This document shows, one piece after another, positions 40,701-47,203 of a stretch of DNA of 64,000 nt. Source of the stretch: Dichetophora obliterata (taxonomy: Eukaryota; Arthropoda; Insecta; Diptera; Sciomyzidae); contig OY986436.1 of assembly GCA_963920525.1 (NCBI GenBank), positions 26,005,318 through 26,069,317 of the forward strand, written 5' to 3'. How positions within the stretch are numbered: position 1 is the stretch's first letter; the number at the start of each line of letters is the position of its first letter. The translations under genes and the position numbers were made by a program. The notes beneath the pieces are model-generated. The model was not told where the DNA came from, did not search any database, and was given only the letters and a program-made list of their open reading frames with translations.

Positions 40701-43700
40701 GCTTTATTTGCATTTACCTGGTTCAATAACAATAAGCTCAGCTTGAGAATTAATATTTCATCGCAACCGGTATTGACTTAGCTCATCATTTCTATGTCTA
40801 GATATAGTGTAAACTATGCAAATATTTTATAGAACTCCCAAATCAGCACTCAAAAGCTTCTTAATCTATTTAAAAAACTGCTTAATATTAAAAAAATGCT
40901 AAATAAACACTAACAGTAAAACGGTTAAATTTGCATAAGCAGAACATAACAGCTAACTATGAATAGAGTTTGTTTTATTTAAGCTTGACACGGTGACGCG
41001 ATTTTTGATTGGTTTATGTCTCACGAGAGCAAAATAAATATTGAAAAATTTTGGTATATTTTTTGTTTGCTTTCAACAACTCTTTACTTAACATAAAATT
41101 TTTGTGTAATTTGTATTTTTTGACCAACTTAAGTTTTTGTTGTAAATTTTTAAGATTTTGTTCTAGATAGTGATTTAGCGAGTTAATAATATATTGTTAT
41201 TTTTTTACAGCTCAAAGTTTAACCAATGCAAAACAAGCAGCATTTTCCGAACGCGGAGGTCGTCAATATTTCTATCATCCTACCGTAGCCTTTCTACCGA
41301 CCTATGTAGAGGGTAGCAAATGCATTACGACACGTGGCTTCACTGGGTTCTGTGTGAGTTTTGGTAGCTGTCATAACTACTATCGCTATCGTCGTCAGTT
41401 GATGTTCATAACAGTGCGACGGTGGCCTCAAATAGCACCTATGAATCAGGAGTTTTGTACCTTTTACGATGGTTTGAGACGTGCCAACAACGGTATTTGT
41501 TGCACGAATGAGTTTGAGGATGATATATTTAACTTTGGACTACTGCCAGTGCAGCCCTTGCGACCGCCAGTTATATTACAGCCTGAGATTCCTGGGCCTT
41601 ACCCAGTGCCACCACCGCCACCAGAGTCTGCAGAAGTGCCACTGCTGGGCGATGGTGATACAGCTGAAGAGGAAGACAACATCGAAACCCTGGACAACAA
41701 CGAAAACGATAGTGAAGAAGTCACCGTTTCAGAGCCCAACAAACTCGATGGCAATACAGAGCCGGCATCTGCTGAGGCAGACACTGATTTTCCCGACATT
41801 ACTAATTTTGCATACGATCCCATCAAAGACGAGGGCGACGAGTTGCCCGCACCTGTAACTTATGATGATTACCGCTATCAATGGCCAACACAGCAGTTTT
41901 CTGGCGTGCAACAGTCGTGGCCACCGGCGTTACCCACACATCCACCGACCGTAGCAGCCAGTTGGCCACCACCAATACCCACTCATCCACCCGGTCATCA
42001 TTACCCAACGCATCCACCTACTCAGACTCGCCCAACAGAGGCAACAATAACCACAAAGAAAACAACAACGACTACCACAACTTCACGTCGTCCTACCACA
42101 CATCGACCTAGTTATCCCAGTTATCCTAGTTATCCCAGTTATCCAAGTTATCCGAATTACCCCAGCTATCGACCCACAACATCAAGACCAAGACCGACAC
42201 CAACCACAATGAGTACGACGCGGCAACCAACGACATCATCAGGCACTTCTCCGCTCGGCTTGCCACTGCAGTGCGGCATAAAGAATCCTGTGTCACCAGA
42301 TCAGGAGCGCATCGTGGGTGGCACCAGTGCCAGCCCGCATGAGTTTCCATGGATGGCGGTGCTGTTTAAGTCCGGAAAACAGTTCTGTGGTGGCAGCCTG
42401 ATCACGAAAAATCACATATTGACTGCCGCCCATTGTGTCGCAAGGTGTGTTAAACCTTATAAACATAAACATAAACATAAACATAAACATAAACATAAAC
42501 ATAAACATAAACATAAACATAAACATAAACATAAACATAAACATAAACATAAACATAAACATAAACATAAACATAAACATAAACATAAACATAAACATAA
42601 ACATAAACATAAACATAAACATAAACATAAACATAAACATAAACATAAACATAAACATAAACATAAACATAAACATAAACATAAACATAAACATAAACAT
42701 AAACATAAACATAAACATAAACATAAACATAAACATAAACATAAACATAAACATAAACATAAACATAAACATAAACATAAACATAAACATAAACATAAAC
42801 ATAAACATAAACATAAACATAAACATAAACATAAACATAAACATAAACATAAACATAAACATAAACATAAACATAAAAATAAACATAAACATAAACATAA
42901 ACATAAACATAAACATAAACATAAACATAAACATAAACATAAACATAAACATAAACATAAACATAAACATAAACATAAACATAAACATAAACATAAACAT
43001 AAACATAAACATAAACATAAACATAAACATAAACATAAACATAAACATAAACATAAACATAAACATAAACATAAACATAAACATAAACATAAACATAAAC
43101 ATAAACATAAACATAAACATAAACATAAACATAAACATAAACATAAACATAAACATAAACATAAACATAAACATAAACATAAACATAAACATAAACATAA
43201 ACATAAACATAAACATAAACATAAACATAAACATAAACATAAACATAAACATAAACATAAACATAAACATAAACATAAACATAAACATAAACATAAACAT
43301 AAACATAAACATAAACATAAACATAAACATAAACATAAACATAAACATAAACATAAACATAAACATAAACATAAACATAAACATAAACATAAACATAAAC
43401 ATAAACATAAACATAAACATAAACATAAACATAAACATAAACATAAACATAAACATAAACATAAACATAAACATAAACATAAACATAAACATAAACATAA
43501 ACATAAACATAAACATAAACATAAACATAAACATAAACATAAACATAAACATAAACATAAACATAAACATAAACATAAACATAAACATAAACATAAACAT
43601 AAACATAAACATAAACATAAACATAAACATAAACATAAACATAAACATAAACATAAACATAAACATAAACATAAACATAAACATAAACATAAACATAAAC

Positions 43701-45088
43701 ATAAACATAAACATAAACATAAACATAAACATAAACATAAACATAAACATAAACATAAACATAAACATAAACATAAACATAAACATAAACATAAACATAA
43801 ACATAAACATAAACATAAACATAAACATAAACATAAACATAAACATAAACATAAACATAAACATAAACATAAACATAAACATAAACATAAACATAAACAT
43901 AAACATAAACATAAACATAAACATAAACATAAACATAAACATAAACATAAACATAAACATAAACATAAACATAAACATAAACATAAACATAAACATAAAC
44001 ATAAACATAAACATAAACATAAACATAAACATAAACATAAACATAAACATTAACATTAACATTAACATTAACATTAACATTAACATTAACATTAACATTA
44101 ACCTTAACCTTAACATTAACATTAACATTAACATTAACATTAACATTAGCATTAACATTAACATTAACATTAACATTAACATTAACATTAACATTAACAT
44201 TAACATTAACATTGACATTGACATTAGCATTAACATTAACATTAACATTAACACTAACAGTAACATTAACATTAACATAAACACAAACAAGCTCACTTTA
44301 TAACTATAACAATTTCTCTCTCCTTAGAATGACCACTTGGGATGTAGCCTCACTCACAGTTCATCTTGGCGACTATGATATACGCAGCAACTTTGAGGTT
44401 AAACATGTTGAGCGCCGTATTAAGCGTTTGGTGCGTCACAAAGGATTTGATTTTAGCACTTTGGTAACTTAAAATAACATCACATTTATACGAATGAATA
44501 AAATTGCATTTCCTATGATTGCAAACACAGCATAACGACATCGCCATATTGACCGTTAGTGAGCCCGTTAAGTTTACCTATGAAATTCAGCCCATTTGTT
44601 TGCCAACCAGCAGTGATCAAATAAGTCGCAGCTATAGCGGAAAAATCGCCACCGTAGCCGGTTGGGGTAGCTTACGCGAAAATGGGCCTCAACCTTCAGT
44701 TCTGCAAAAAGTTGAAATACCTATTTGGACAAATTCGGAATGTGCACGCAAATACGGCAGCGCAACGCCAGCTGGAATCATATCTTCCATGATATGTGCC
44801 GGCAAAGCGTCCAGGGACTCTTGTAGTGTAAGTTTAACAATATTAACTTATTCTATGGTTTAACAGTAATTACCGTACGGTGCTATATTAATTTATTTAA
44901 TTAATCAAAAGCTTTTCAATTCTTTGCAGGGCGACTCGGGTGGCCCGATGATTTTGAATGAGGGTGGCCGCTACACTCAAATCGGCATCGTTTCATGGGG
45001 CATTGGCTGCGGCAAAGGACAATATCCAGGTGTTTACACACGCGTTACGTCACTGCTGCCTTGGATTTATAAGAATATAAAAACATGA
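13513..45088 (+). CDS. CLIP-domain S1A serine protease, secreted zymogen (five exons)
   Basis: Exons 13513-13720, 41211-42444, 44328-44463, 44531-44827 and 44930-45088 join to 2034 nt (677 residues). Every junction is GT-AG and every phase agrees. The product is a secreted extracellular protease of the type that acts in insect immune, clotting or developmental cascades; its exact cascade is not known from sequence. A signal peptide covers residues 1-25. A six-cysteine CLIP domain spans about 107-167 (C, C, C, C, CC). A long acidic then Pro/Thr-rich linker with YPS repeats covers about 168-430. The activation site is R436|IVGG, and the Cys in LQCGIKNP probably tethers the light chain. The catalytic triad is His477 (TAAHC), Asp529 (HNDIAIL) and Ser628 (GDSGGP). 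Asp622 gives trypsin-like specificity. No stop or frameshift was seen. The size of intron 1 and the satellite in intron 2 are the odd features. No gene symbol is claimed. Confidence 0.93.
13885..14050. repeat. Degenerate tRNA-like sequences
   Basis: On the minus strand, TTTGACCAGCACATCACGGG followed by ACGTGTGTTCATATC resembles an anticodon arm plus a damaged B box. About 40 bp further, the plus strand carries GTGGGTTCGAGACC, a near B box, after an A-box-like TAGTAAGCTTG. They are probably tRNA-derived SINE debris; no complete cloverleaf forms. Confidence 0.25.
14051..15578. other. Intronic AT-rich sequence
   Basis: No feature was recognised except a loose duplication: the stretches around 15000-15090 and 15140-15240 share ATATGGACATATTGTGC-like and TTTATTAACACTTTTTTTACTT-like words. 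Confidence 0.45.
15579..15848. mobile_element. 270-bp palindromic MITE with TTA flanks
   Basis: The arms are complementary over more than 100 bp, starting AGCCCTATTCTGGCAAAGTA on the left and ending in its near complement. TTA flanks both sides (15576-15578, 15849-15851), suggesting a PIF/Harbinger-type origin. It is non-coding. Confidence 0.75.
16625..17095. mobile_element. 471-bp TIR element with TTA flanks
   Basis: Left end AGGCCCAGTAATAGTAGACG; the right end reads, in complement, AGGTAGAATTATAATAGACG. TTA occurs at 16622-16624 and 17096-17098. Internal ACGTAATG-type words repeat in both orientations. It is non-coding. Confidence 0.6.
17561..18008. repeat. 229-bp tandem duplication
   Basis: Two adjacent copies (from 17561 and from 17790), each running from ATACAACATTTAAAGTACC through a GAGGGGCGGGGGG tract to GGGACGTTCAAGCTATATAA. 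They are nearly identical; the second lacks a short AGTCTAG stretch. Confidence 0.9.
18775..19129. repeat. Direct repeat, copy 1
   Basis: A block of about 355 bp, from GTTCCTGTGAGGTTTGGTAA to the ATATATAAAAA tract, repeated at 20236-20590 at roughly 90% identity by eye. It includes GGGGGCGTGGTACCTCCCAT and ACGCCCACTTTTTCGAAAT. The 148-codon frame crossing it is a by-product. Confidence 0.8.
19080..20990. repeat. Degenerate 130-170 bp tandem units
   Basis: The unit core CCCCTTTTACCGCCCACAAA recurs in variants near 19085, 19257, 19385, 19514, 19770, 20033, 20547, 20707 and 20956. It is usually followed by AAAAATGCTATATTTCA and GGTTTTGGTCGTAT, then GGTTACTGTCGGCAACTGTA. The layout is head to tail and strongly diverged. 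Confidence 0.7.
20236..20590. repeat. Direct repeat, copy 2
   Basis: Second copy of the block at 18775-19129, same orientation, with point differences and small indels. Confidence 0.8.
20990..21640. repeat. Second degenerate tandem-unit family
   Basis: Units of about 130-150 bp built on CACCTCCCATACAACCCAAA, TTATCGAATAG, GAGTTATGGGTCG and GGTATTCGACC recur about four times up to the inverted terminus at 21643. Confidence 0.65.
21725..21880. repeat. Interspersed-repeat tail with (CAAA)n
   Basis: GGAGGGGGCGTGGC, then ACGGCCAAACAAACAAACAA and TGAGTTTTATTACTATAGAT. This is the type of tail that ends many arthropod dispersed repeats of the same CTAGCTG family. The family identity is inferred. 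Confidence 0.45.
21900..22075 (+). pseudogene. Short coding-like remnant
   Basis: One frame reads a charged stretch ([19 protein letters not shown], then [11 protein letters not shown]) from about 21947, with no start and with stops on both sides. It has protein-like composition but no identified family, and is possibly debris of a transposon ORF. Confidence 0.25.
22076..22948. other. Intronic AT-rich sequence
   Basis: Nothing was recognised. Confidence 0.45.
22949..23697. mobile_element. Foldback element with ~85-bp arms
   Basis: The left arm (22949-23035) and right arm (23611-23697) are inverted copies. Shared words include TTTTAAATGCAT, CTCGCTAG, TTTTCAGCCGGTGTCAAGAT and TTTTGGTCCCAATTTA. 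It is interrupted by the CACTA-type MITE at 23039-23385. No transposase was found; superfamily unknown. Confidence 0.8.
23039..23385. mobile_element. CACTA-type MITE related to the element at 59453
   Basis: The 5' end CACAGTAAAAAATATGAG and the following ~100 bp match the terminus at 59453 with about seven differences. The right end is the imperfect complement (CGCAGTAAAAAATTTGAG). Dinucleotide CG flanks both ends (23037-23038, 23386-23387), a possible 2-bp duplication. It is non-coding and 347 bp long, so it is a likely deletion derivative mobilised by the larger element's transposase. Confidence 0.75.
23859..24529. mobile_element. hAT-type non-autonomous element with 8-bp target duplication
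   Basis: Flanked by a perfect octamer GTAATGGA (23851-23858 and 24530-24537), diagnostic of hAT. The ends are CCAGGTGCCAGGT and, in complement, CAGTGTTGCCAGGT; subterminal TACCCCTAAA/TTTAGGGGT words are inverted. It is 671 bp long with no transposase. Confidence 0.85.
24625..24885. mobile_element. hAT-type MITE with 8-bp target duplication
   Basis: Flanked by a perfect octamer TGTAACTG (24617-24624 and 24886-24893). The ends are TATTGGCGTCGGAAGCG and, in complement, CAAGCGCGTCCTAAGCG (11 of 17 positions equal). Subterminal G/C runs (GGGGGGCAAGGTGGGCAG and TGCCCCCC) are prominent. It is 261 bp long and non-coding. Confidence 0.8.
24894..25911. other. Intronic sequence, nothing recognised
   Basis: No coding or repeat signature. 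A short palindrome GTCAGTGCAATTGATATTGCACTGAC lies near 25084-25110. Confidence 0.45.
25912..26482. mobile_element. Long inverted-repeat element with tRNA-like core
   Basis: Arms of about 150 bp (25912 to about 26065, and about 26320-26482) start TTTATTTATTATGTTGACTT. Each arm holds an internal direct repeat of AAATACAAATTCTA and TTTGATAGTTTAAA. The central ~255 bp on the minus strand reads CCTGTGGTGCAGTGCGTTAG and TGCGCTCTTGCACGGGTATC, resembling a tRNA D and anticodon arm with an A-box-like start but no clear B box. No target duplication was found. Confidence 0.65.
26483..27889. other. Intronic AT-rich sequence with a diverged local duplication
   Basis: The segment near 26664-26860 (GTGCAAGACGCC, AAAAAGGCTAAAATTCATTTC, TTGAAAATCCATTTAATAG) recurs in diverged form near 26906-27000. 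Nothing else was recognised. Confidence 0.4.
27890..28090. repeat. Dipteran-type dispersed repeat
   Basis: Contains AAGTATATATATTCTTGATC, CTAAGTCGGTTTCC and CATGTCCGTCAGTC, then TGTCTGTC and AAATTTGGTAAAGG. These words in this order are typical of dispersed repeats in Drosophila introns, where the middle word is usually CCGAGTCGATCT. The family name is not certain. Confidence 0.5.
28381..28604. mobile_element. Diverged foldback MITE
   Basis: The left end TTTTTCAGTGCGAGCTTAAA and, in complement, the right end TTTTTTAGTACTAGTTTAGA continue matching through TCAAATTAAAC-like words at roughly 70% identity. Boundaries are approximate. Confidence 0.5.
28605..28968. other. Intronic sequence, nothing recognised
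   Basis: AT-rich spacer between two MITEs. Confidence 0.45.
28969..29379. mobile_element. 411-bp TIR element with TAA flanks
   Basis: Perfect terminal inverted repeats of 34 bp beginning AGCCCGTATGATACTTCATT. TAA flanks both sides (28966-28968, 29380-29382), as for PIF/Harbinger. Non-coding. Confidence 0.85.
29741..29955 (+). repeat. Dispersed repeat, copy 1
   Basis: Runs from CTAAGGGCTGGAAATGC through TTAAGGCATAACACTAGCCT, TCTTTCACGGTTGTTTCGC and ATTCACGTATGGTTCCATTC to CATGCCTTGGTTCTTTGATC. The same sequence is present inverted at 57045-57227. The 5' part can fold as CCGAGG...CCTCGG. Confidence 0.75.
29956..31917. other. Intronic AT-rich sequence
   Basis: No reading frame, repeat or RNA gene was recognised across about 2 kb. 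Confidence 0.45.
31918..32228. mobile_element. Possible MITE with AAGTTGTAAT ends
   Basis: The left end AAGTTGTAATCATGG and, in complement, the right end AAGTTGTAATTTCTGTAACC are loosely inverted. GGTTACAGGAATGACA occurs twice inside. No target duplication was identified. Confidence 0.35.
32229..32548. other. Intronic sequence, nothing recognised
   Basis: Spacer before the 3' tail of the LINE. Confidence 0.4.
32549..35338 (-). mobile_element. 5'-truncated RNase H-type LINE with (CCAA)n tail
   Basis: A minus-strand retrotransposon in the sense-opposed orientation within intron 1. The 3' end on the minus strand is a short (CCAA)n tract (32549-32567 as TTGG on plus). Its pol lacks the endonuclease part. 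It is the best preserved of three related copies in the window. Confidence 0.85.
32673..35320 (-). pseudogene. Pol pseudogene: RT plus RNase H of an I/LOA-group LINE
   Basis: Reading from 35320 down: a pre-RT region ([20 protein letters not shown]), RT ([42 protein letters not shown], the [10 protein letters not shown] catalytic block), [13 protein letters not shown], the ADD pair (ANADDVVV, near 34318), the thumb region, RNase H and a Cys/His tail (CRSC...HFLCTC). RNase H carries all four acidic residues ([26 protein letters not shown]). Two lesions are visible: an in-frame TGA just after QADLGG (about 34435-34437), and a 22-bp tandem duplication at 33887-33930 that shifts frame before [11 protein letters not shown]. 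The RNase H frame (33710-32673) is otherwise open. Known members copy RNA by target-primed reverse transcription; this copy is inactive. Confidence 0.88.
35378..35760. repeat. CTAGCTG-type repeat terminus split by a MITE
   Basis: ACTAGCTGAAATACCCAATG with TTGCTCG at 35381 is the same terminus as at 15990 and 21640. It is followed by the MITE at 35428-35696 and then a second diverged start, ACTAGCTATTTCCCGGCGTG (35714). Confidence 0.55.
35428..35696. mobile_element. 269-bp palindromic MITE with TTA flanks
   Basis: Ends GGGTGTCCCAAAAA and complement. The arms also share TGTCCGCGG and ACACCCTCTGTGAAGCGCAT, giving an almost full-length hairpin. TTA occurs at 35425-35427 and 35697-35699. Confidence 0.85.
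35761..36118. other. Intronic sequence, nothing recognised
   Basis: An 88-codon frame crosses here but has no domain. Confidence 0.4.
36119..36456. mobile_element. Foldback element with TGTTCGACT hairpin ends
   Basis: The left arm CGCCGCTGTTCGACTACTCG and right arm GACTAGTCGAACAATGGCGG are inverted, and each is itself a small palindrome around GTTCGACTASTCGAAC. No clear target duplication. Confidence 0.5.
36582..36642. repeat. Strong 61-nt hairpin
   Basis: TTACTACC, AA, GCATTCATTATCA, a 14-nt loop, TGATAATGAATGC, TA, GGTAGTAA. That is 21 paired bases with a symmetrical 2-nt internal bulge. It is either a minimal foldback insertion or a precursor-like RNA hairpin. Confidence 0.7.
36783..37153 (+). 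pseudogene. Possible degraded coding sequence
   Basis: One frame reads [20 protein letters not shown]; a second overlapping frame reads [20 protein letters not shown] and ends at TAA 37151. Both have protein-like composition, with a frame change near 36920-37050. No family was recognised. Confidence 0.25.
37154..37965. other. Intronic sequence, nothing recognised
   Basis: AT-rich; GACTACTCGAGCACC near 37332 is a diverged relative of the hairpin ends at 36119-36456. Confidence 0.4.
37966..38020. repeat. 22-bp tandem repeat, 2.5 copies
   Basis: The unit GGAGTGCTCCCTGAGGAGCA plus GT is itself palindromic and is present at 37966, 37988 and partially at 38010. Confidence 0.9.
38021..39129. other. 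Intronic AT-rich sequence
   Basis: No gene was recognised. GAGCGATCAATAAATGATCC near 38814 and TATGATCGATCTGGGAG near 37953 hint at a decayed inverted-repeat element, too weak to call. Confidence 0.4.
39130..39520 (+). pseudogene. 3' end fragment of a non-LTR retrotransposon
   Basis: The frame 39130-39390 encodes the last ~80 residues of a LINE pol related to the one at 10324-12123. [20 protein letters not shown] corresponds to SPELLSLINFNTNRRSSRNS there, followed by the [14 protein letters not shown] region and a TAA stop. The 3' UTR-like sequence then runs to the MITE at 39527. Upstream parts are missing. Confidence 0.75.
39527..39667. mobile_element. 141-bp palindromic MITE with TTA flanks
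   Basis: The arms share GCGGACACGGACAAATTTGT and TGTTGTTTYC in inverted orientation. The ends are GGGGCAAGTCCCAC and, in complement, GGGCCTGTCACACTAGC. TTA occurs at 39524-39526 and 39668-39670. Confidence 0.85.
39668..40590. repeat. Region with dispersed CTTATAAGC words in both orientations
   Basis: Left part: TTATAAGCATAACC, GCTTATAAGCGG, AAACTCGGTTATATGC. Right part: CATATAAGCGAAATGCTTAT, TATGCTTATAAAAATAGTGC. This is compatible with the subterminal repeats of a ~0.9-kb TIR element, but the exact ends are unclear. Confidence 0.35.
40591..41210. other. 3' end of intron 1
   Basis: AT-rich with no repeat recognised. It ends in the polypyrimidine tract and acceptor TTATTTTTTTACAG (41197-41210). 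Confidence 0.5.
41211..42444 (+). CDS. Protease exon 2 (CLIP domain, linker, activation site, catalytic His)
   Basis: Codes residues 70-480 and part of 481. The six CLIP cysteines lie between [18 protein letters not shown] and NNGI-CC. The linker has acidic residues, THPP motifs, a threonine run and SYP/NYP triplets. [15 protein letters not shown] starts the catalytic domain and LTAAHC carries the catalytic His. The donor is GCAAG|GTGTGT. The frame stays open into the intron as C-V-K-P-Y-(KH)n, so the exon end is set by homology and by the phase match with exon 3. Confidence 0.92.
42459..44048. repeat. (ATAAAC)265 hexanucleotide array
   Basis: 1590 bp of perfect ATAAAC units with a single visible substitution (C to A at 42878). 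Two of three plus frames and at least one minus frame are free of stops, which generates long artefactual ORFs (KH, IN and MF dipeptides). Confidence 0.98.
44049..44282. repeat. Variant ATTAAC hexanucleotide array
   Basis: 39 hexamers, mostly ATTAAC with CTTAAC, ATTAGC, ATTGAC, ACTAAC and AGTAAC variants, in register with the ATAAAC array. Its greater divergence suggests it is the older part of the array. Confidence 0.95.
44328..44463 (+). CDS. Protease exon 3
   Basis: 136 nt coding residues 481 (last base) to 526: [20 protein letters not shown], then the strand leading to the catalytic Asp. Donor TTG|GTAACT, phase 0. The following intron (44464-44530) is only 67 bp. Confidence 0.9.
44531..44827 (+). 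CDS. Protease exon 4 (catalytic Asp)
   Basis: 99 codons, residues 527-625. It opens with HNDIAIL (catalytic Asp529), followed by PICLPTS with the conserved interchain Cys, [15 protein letters not shown], and ends DSCS with specificity Asp622. Acceptor GCAAACACAG, donor AGT|GTAAGT. Reading on past the donor soon hits a stop, confirming the exon end. The next intron spans 44828-44929. Confidence 0.93.
44930..45088 (+). CDS. Protease exon 5 (catalytic Ser, C-terminus)
   Basis: 52 codons plus TGA. It begins GDSGGPM with the nucleophile Ser628, then [20 protein letters not shown] (trypsin-like pocket glycines) and ends [11 protein letters not shown]. Acceptor TTCTTTGCAG. Confidence 0.94.
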   Translation, partial: GDSGGPMILNEGGRYTQIGIVSWGIGCGKGQYPGVYTRVTSLLPWIYKNIKT

Positions 45089-45174
45089 AAAACATCAATG
45101 ACCTAAACTTAACTAGATTTTATGTAAATTATGCAATACCTTTGGAGGTATGCAATTTGATGTGATGAAATAAA
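45089..45174 (+). terminator. Short 3' UTR with polyadenylation signal
   Basis: AATAAA at 45169-45174, about 80 nt after the stop codon, followed by an AT-rich and T-rich stretch. Cleavage is expected about 15-30 nt downstream. Confidence 0.7.
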
Positions 45175-45530
45175 AAACATATAATATAAAAATTTTTATT
45201 ATTTTTATTTTGAGCACATTGTAGATTTAACGATAAAAGACCAACACACTTTGTTAATCTTGTTATTTAGGAAAAATAAAATTTCCTACAAACCTTAAAA
45301 AAATTAGTATTTTCTGTACCACTGTGCAAACCAGTTTGTCGATAAAGCAGTATACAAGCTGATTAAGTTGTTAAATAATATTGCATACTTATACGCTGGC
45401 ACACAGCTGGCTCTTTACCTGCCAATTCTATTAATTTGGCCCAAAAGTATGCACTGTCATTTCTTGAACCATTTTGAGGTAGGAAAAAACTAAATTGAAG
45501 CTTTTGGCATCTTTTGGGTATATTACATAT
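45175..45530. other. Intergenic sequence, nothing recognised
   Basis: Spacer between the protease 3' end and a hAT-like terminus. Confidence 0.45.
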
Positions 45531-46740
45531 CAGGGGTGGGCACGAATGTGGCCATCATGAGCCACATACAGATTTTAAAAACCTTCCAAAGAGCCACACC
45601 GTACTCTAAATAAAGACAAAAACTGAACAGAATTTTAATGGAAATTAAGGAACTATTATTAAAAAAAAATCAAAATTAATATGATTCATGTATGAATATG
45701 CATCTTCACACTAATAACAAAAAAAAAATTAGTCATTTCAAGTTCCTAAACAAAACGAACACGAGATTTAAATTAAATCTTTAAATCTCCTAAACAAAAC
45801 GAACACGAGATTTAAATTAAATCTTTGGCCAATATTTCACAATTTTGTTCTGTATTGCTTAAATCCGTTCGCAAACAACAACTAGGAACACTACAATTCG
45901 AACAGCTGAGTTCAACATCTAGCTCAACTTTTGTCAGACTTCTCTCCAATCTGAGCTAACCTTGTGTCATGGAGGAAAAGTACACCATAATTAAAGAGAA
46001 CGTCCAGGAAAGAAAAACACATTTTCAAATTTTATTTCAAATCGATGGTCAAATAACATTAGAATAACATGCGATTCAATGCAATTTGAATTTAAAGAAA
46101 AAAGCAGTAACTTGCTTCTGTAACTGTTGCGTCAAATAGTCACTTTTTCTGACGTCACCAAATATTTTTTATTTTTCAAAATAATTTTATGGTGAAATAC
46201 AAAAGCGCGGCTTAGAAAAAATATTGTAAAGTTACACAAGTCACATTATTGTGAATAACTTATATTTTTTGTAAGAGATTCACGGAGTCCTTCTTCTATA
46301 GTTTGCTGCTAGCATTTCAGGTGATCCAGCAAATTAACTTACAACAAGCAAATATTTTTCTCACCAAGTAAAAACAAAGTGATAAATTCACTCTATTCGA
46401 GAAGCATATTTTACTTTACAGAAATTCTTTGGCTATTGAATTCCTTCGAAAGTAGAATTGAAGCATTCGAATAAAAGCTACAGATTTATCTCATTTTATC
46501 ACAGAAACAGTGCAAGTGAGAATAACGTCAGAATAACGACAAAGTGAGAAAATATGGTGAGAAAAGTTATAGAACCGAGATACAGAACATCATGAAATTC
46601 GAAGGAATTTGAATAAATAAATAAAATAAAAAGTTAATATATGCATAAAACTTTTGAATTTTTTTAATGTAATTTAATATATTAAAATAACAAAAGAACC
46701 GCACTTCACTCAACAAAGAGCCCGCAAGTGGCTCAATATT
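45531..46740. mobile_element. hAT-like element remnant
   Basis: The left end CAGGGGTGGGCACG is a typical hAT terminus, followed by GAGCCACA words. At the right, AAAGAGCCCGCAAGTGGCTC is the inverted kind of subterminal sequence, but the outermost right TIR is not intact. No transposase. Confidence 0.5.
45745..45835. repeat. Tandem duplication of ~40 bp
   Basis: CCTAAACAAAACGAACACGA followed by GATTTAAATTAAATCTTT occurs twice in a row. Confidence 0.9.
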
Positions 46741-46828
46741 TACTGACATTTATTGGCGATTTCGTAAAAATATCACGCTAAGCAGCGGATTTTTTCAATT
46801 CTATTTAAAATTAAGCGTTTTTTTTTAA

Positions 46829-47037
46829 TGGCGTTTTCGTTTCTCGAAAAAGTGCAACATTTTTTCTGCCCTTTTTGGAAATTCTGCCCTCTTGAGAATA
46901 AAAATAGTGACCTCTAAAATTGAATCGTTTCTTTTCGCGAAAATGTTGACCTCAAAAGAACAAAAAAATTCAGATTTCTGGATGGCAGAAAGAGGGCAGA
47001 AAGAATGCAACCGTTTTTTCGAGAAACGAAAATGCTA
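46829..47037. mobile_element. Foldback MITE, copy 1 of a three-copy family, TTAA flanks
   Basis: Arms TGGCGTTTTCGTTTCTCGAA and complement, then TGCAACATTTTTTCTGCC and GGGCAGAAAGAATGCAACC. TTAA flanks both ends (46825-46828, 47038-47041), as for piggyBac- or Kolobok-type insertion. Other copies lie at 52374-52567 and 54364-54561. Confidence 0.75.
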
Positions 47038-47203
47038 TTAAATTCGTATATTTTCTCTGCTTTTCAAAACTATTCACGCTATATTCATGTACATTCATGT
47101 ACATTTTCTCTATTGTTTACTCTATTTCAGCGTGTTGTCGCTCAGACAATCCTAAAAACGCTTCAGCAGCAATATTTTACGCTAATGGAGCGGCTGTTAC
47201 TCT

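Larger units (their letters stand above)
13721..41210 (+). other. Intron 1 of the protease gene, 27.5 kb
   Basis: Bounded by GAAG|GTACAA and a pyrimidine-rich TTATTTTTTTACAG acceptor, with matching phase 1. It contains only repeats and transposon remnants, listed separately; no additional in-phase exon was recognised. A host gene nested here cannot be excluded, but none is visible. Confidence 0.8.
42445..44327 (+). other. Intron 2 of the protease gene, mostly hexanucleotide satellite
   Basis: Donor GTGTGT, acceptor TTTCTCTCTCCTTAG, phase 2. Of 1883 bp, about 1824 are the ATAAAC/ATTAAC arrays described separately. If retained, the upstream frame would run on for about 536 codons, mainly a Lys-His dipeptide. 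Confidence 0.9.

Noticed and set aside
42293..44303. 600-900 codon ORFs of KH, IN and MF/ML dipeptides
   Set aside because: Created by the hexanucleotide array in intron 2. The plus-strand KH frame is real exon 2 reading into the intron, but splice phases and protease homology end the exon at 42444.
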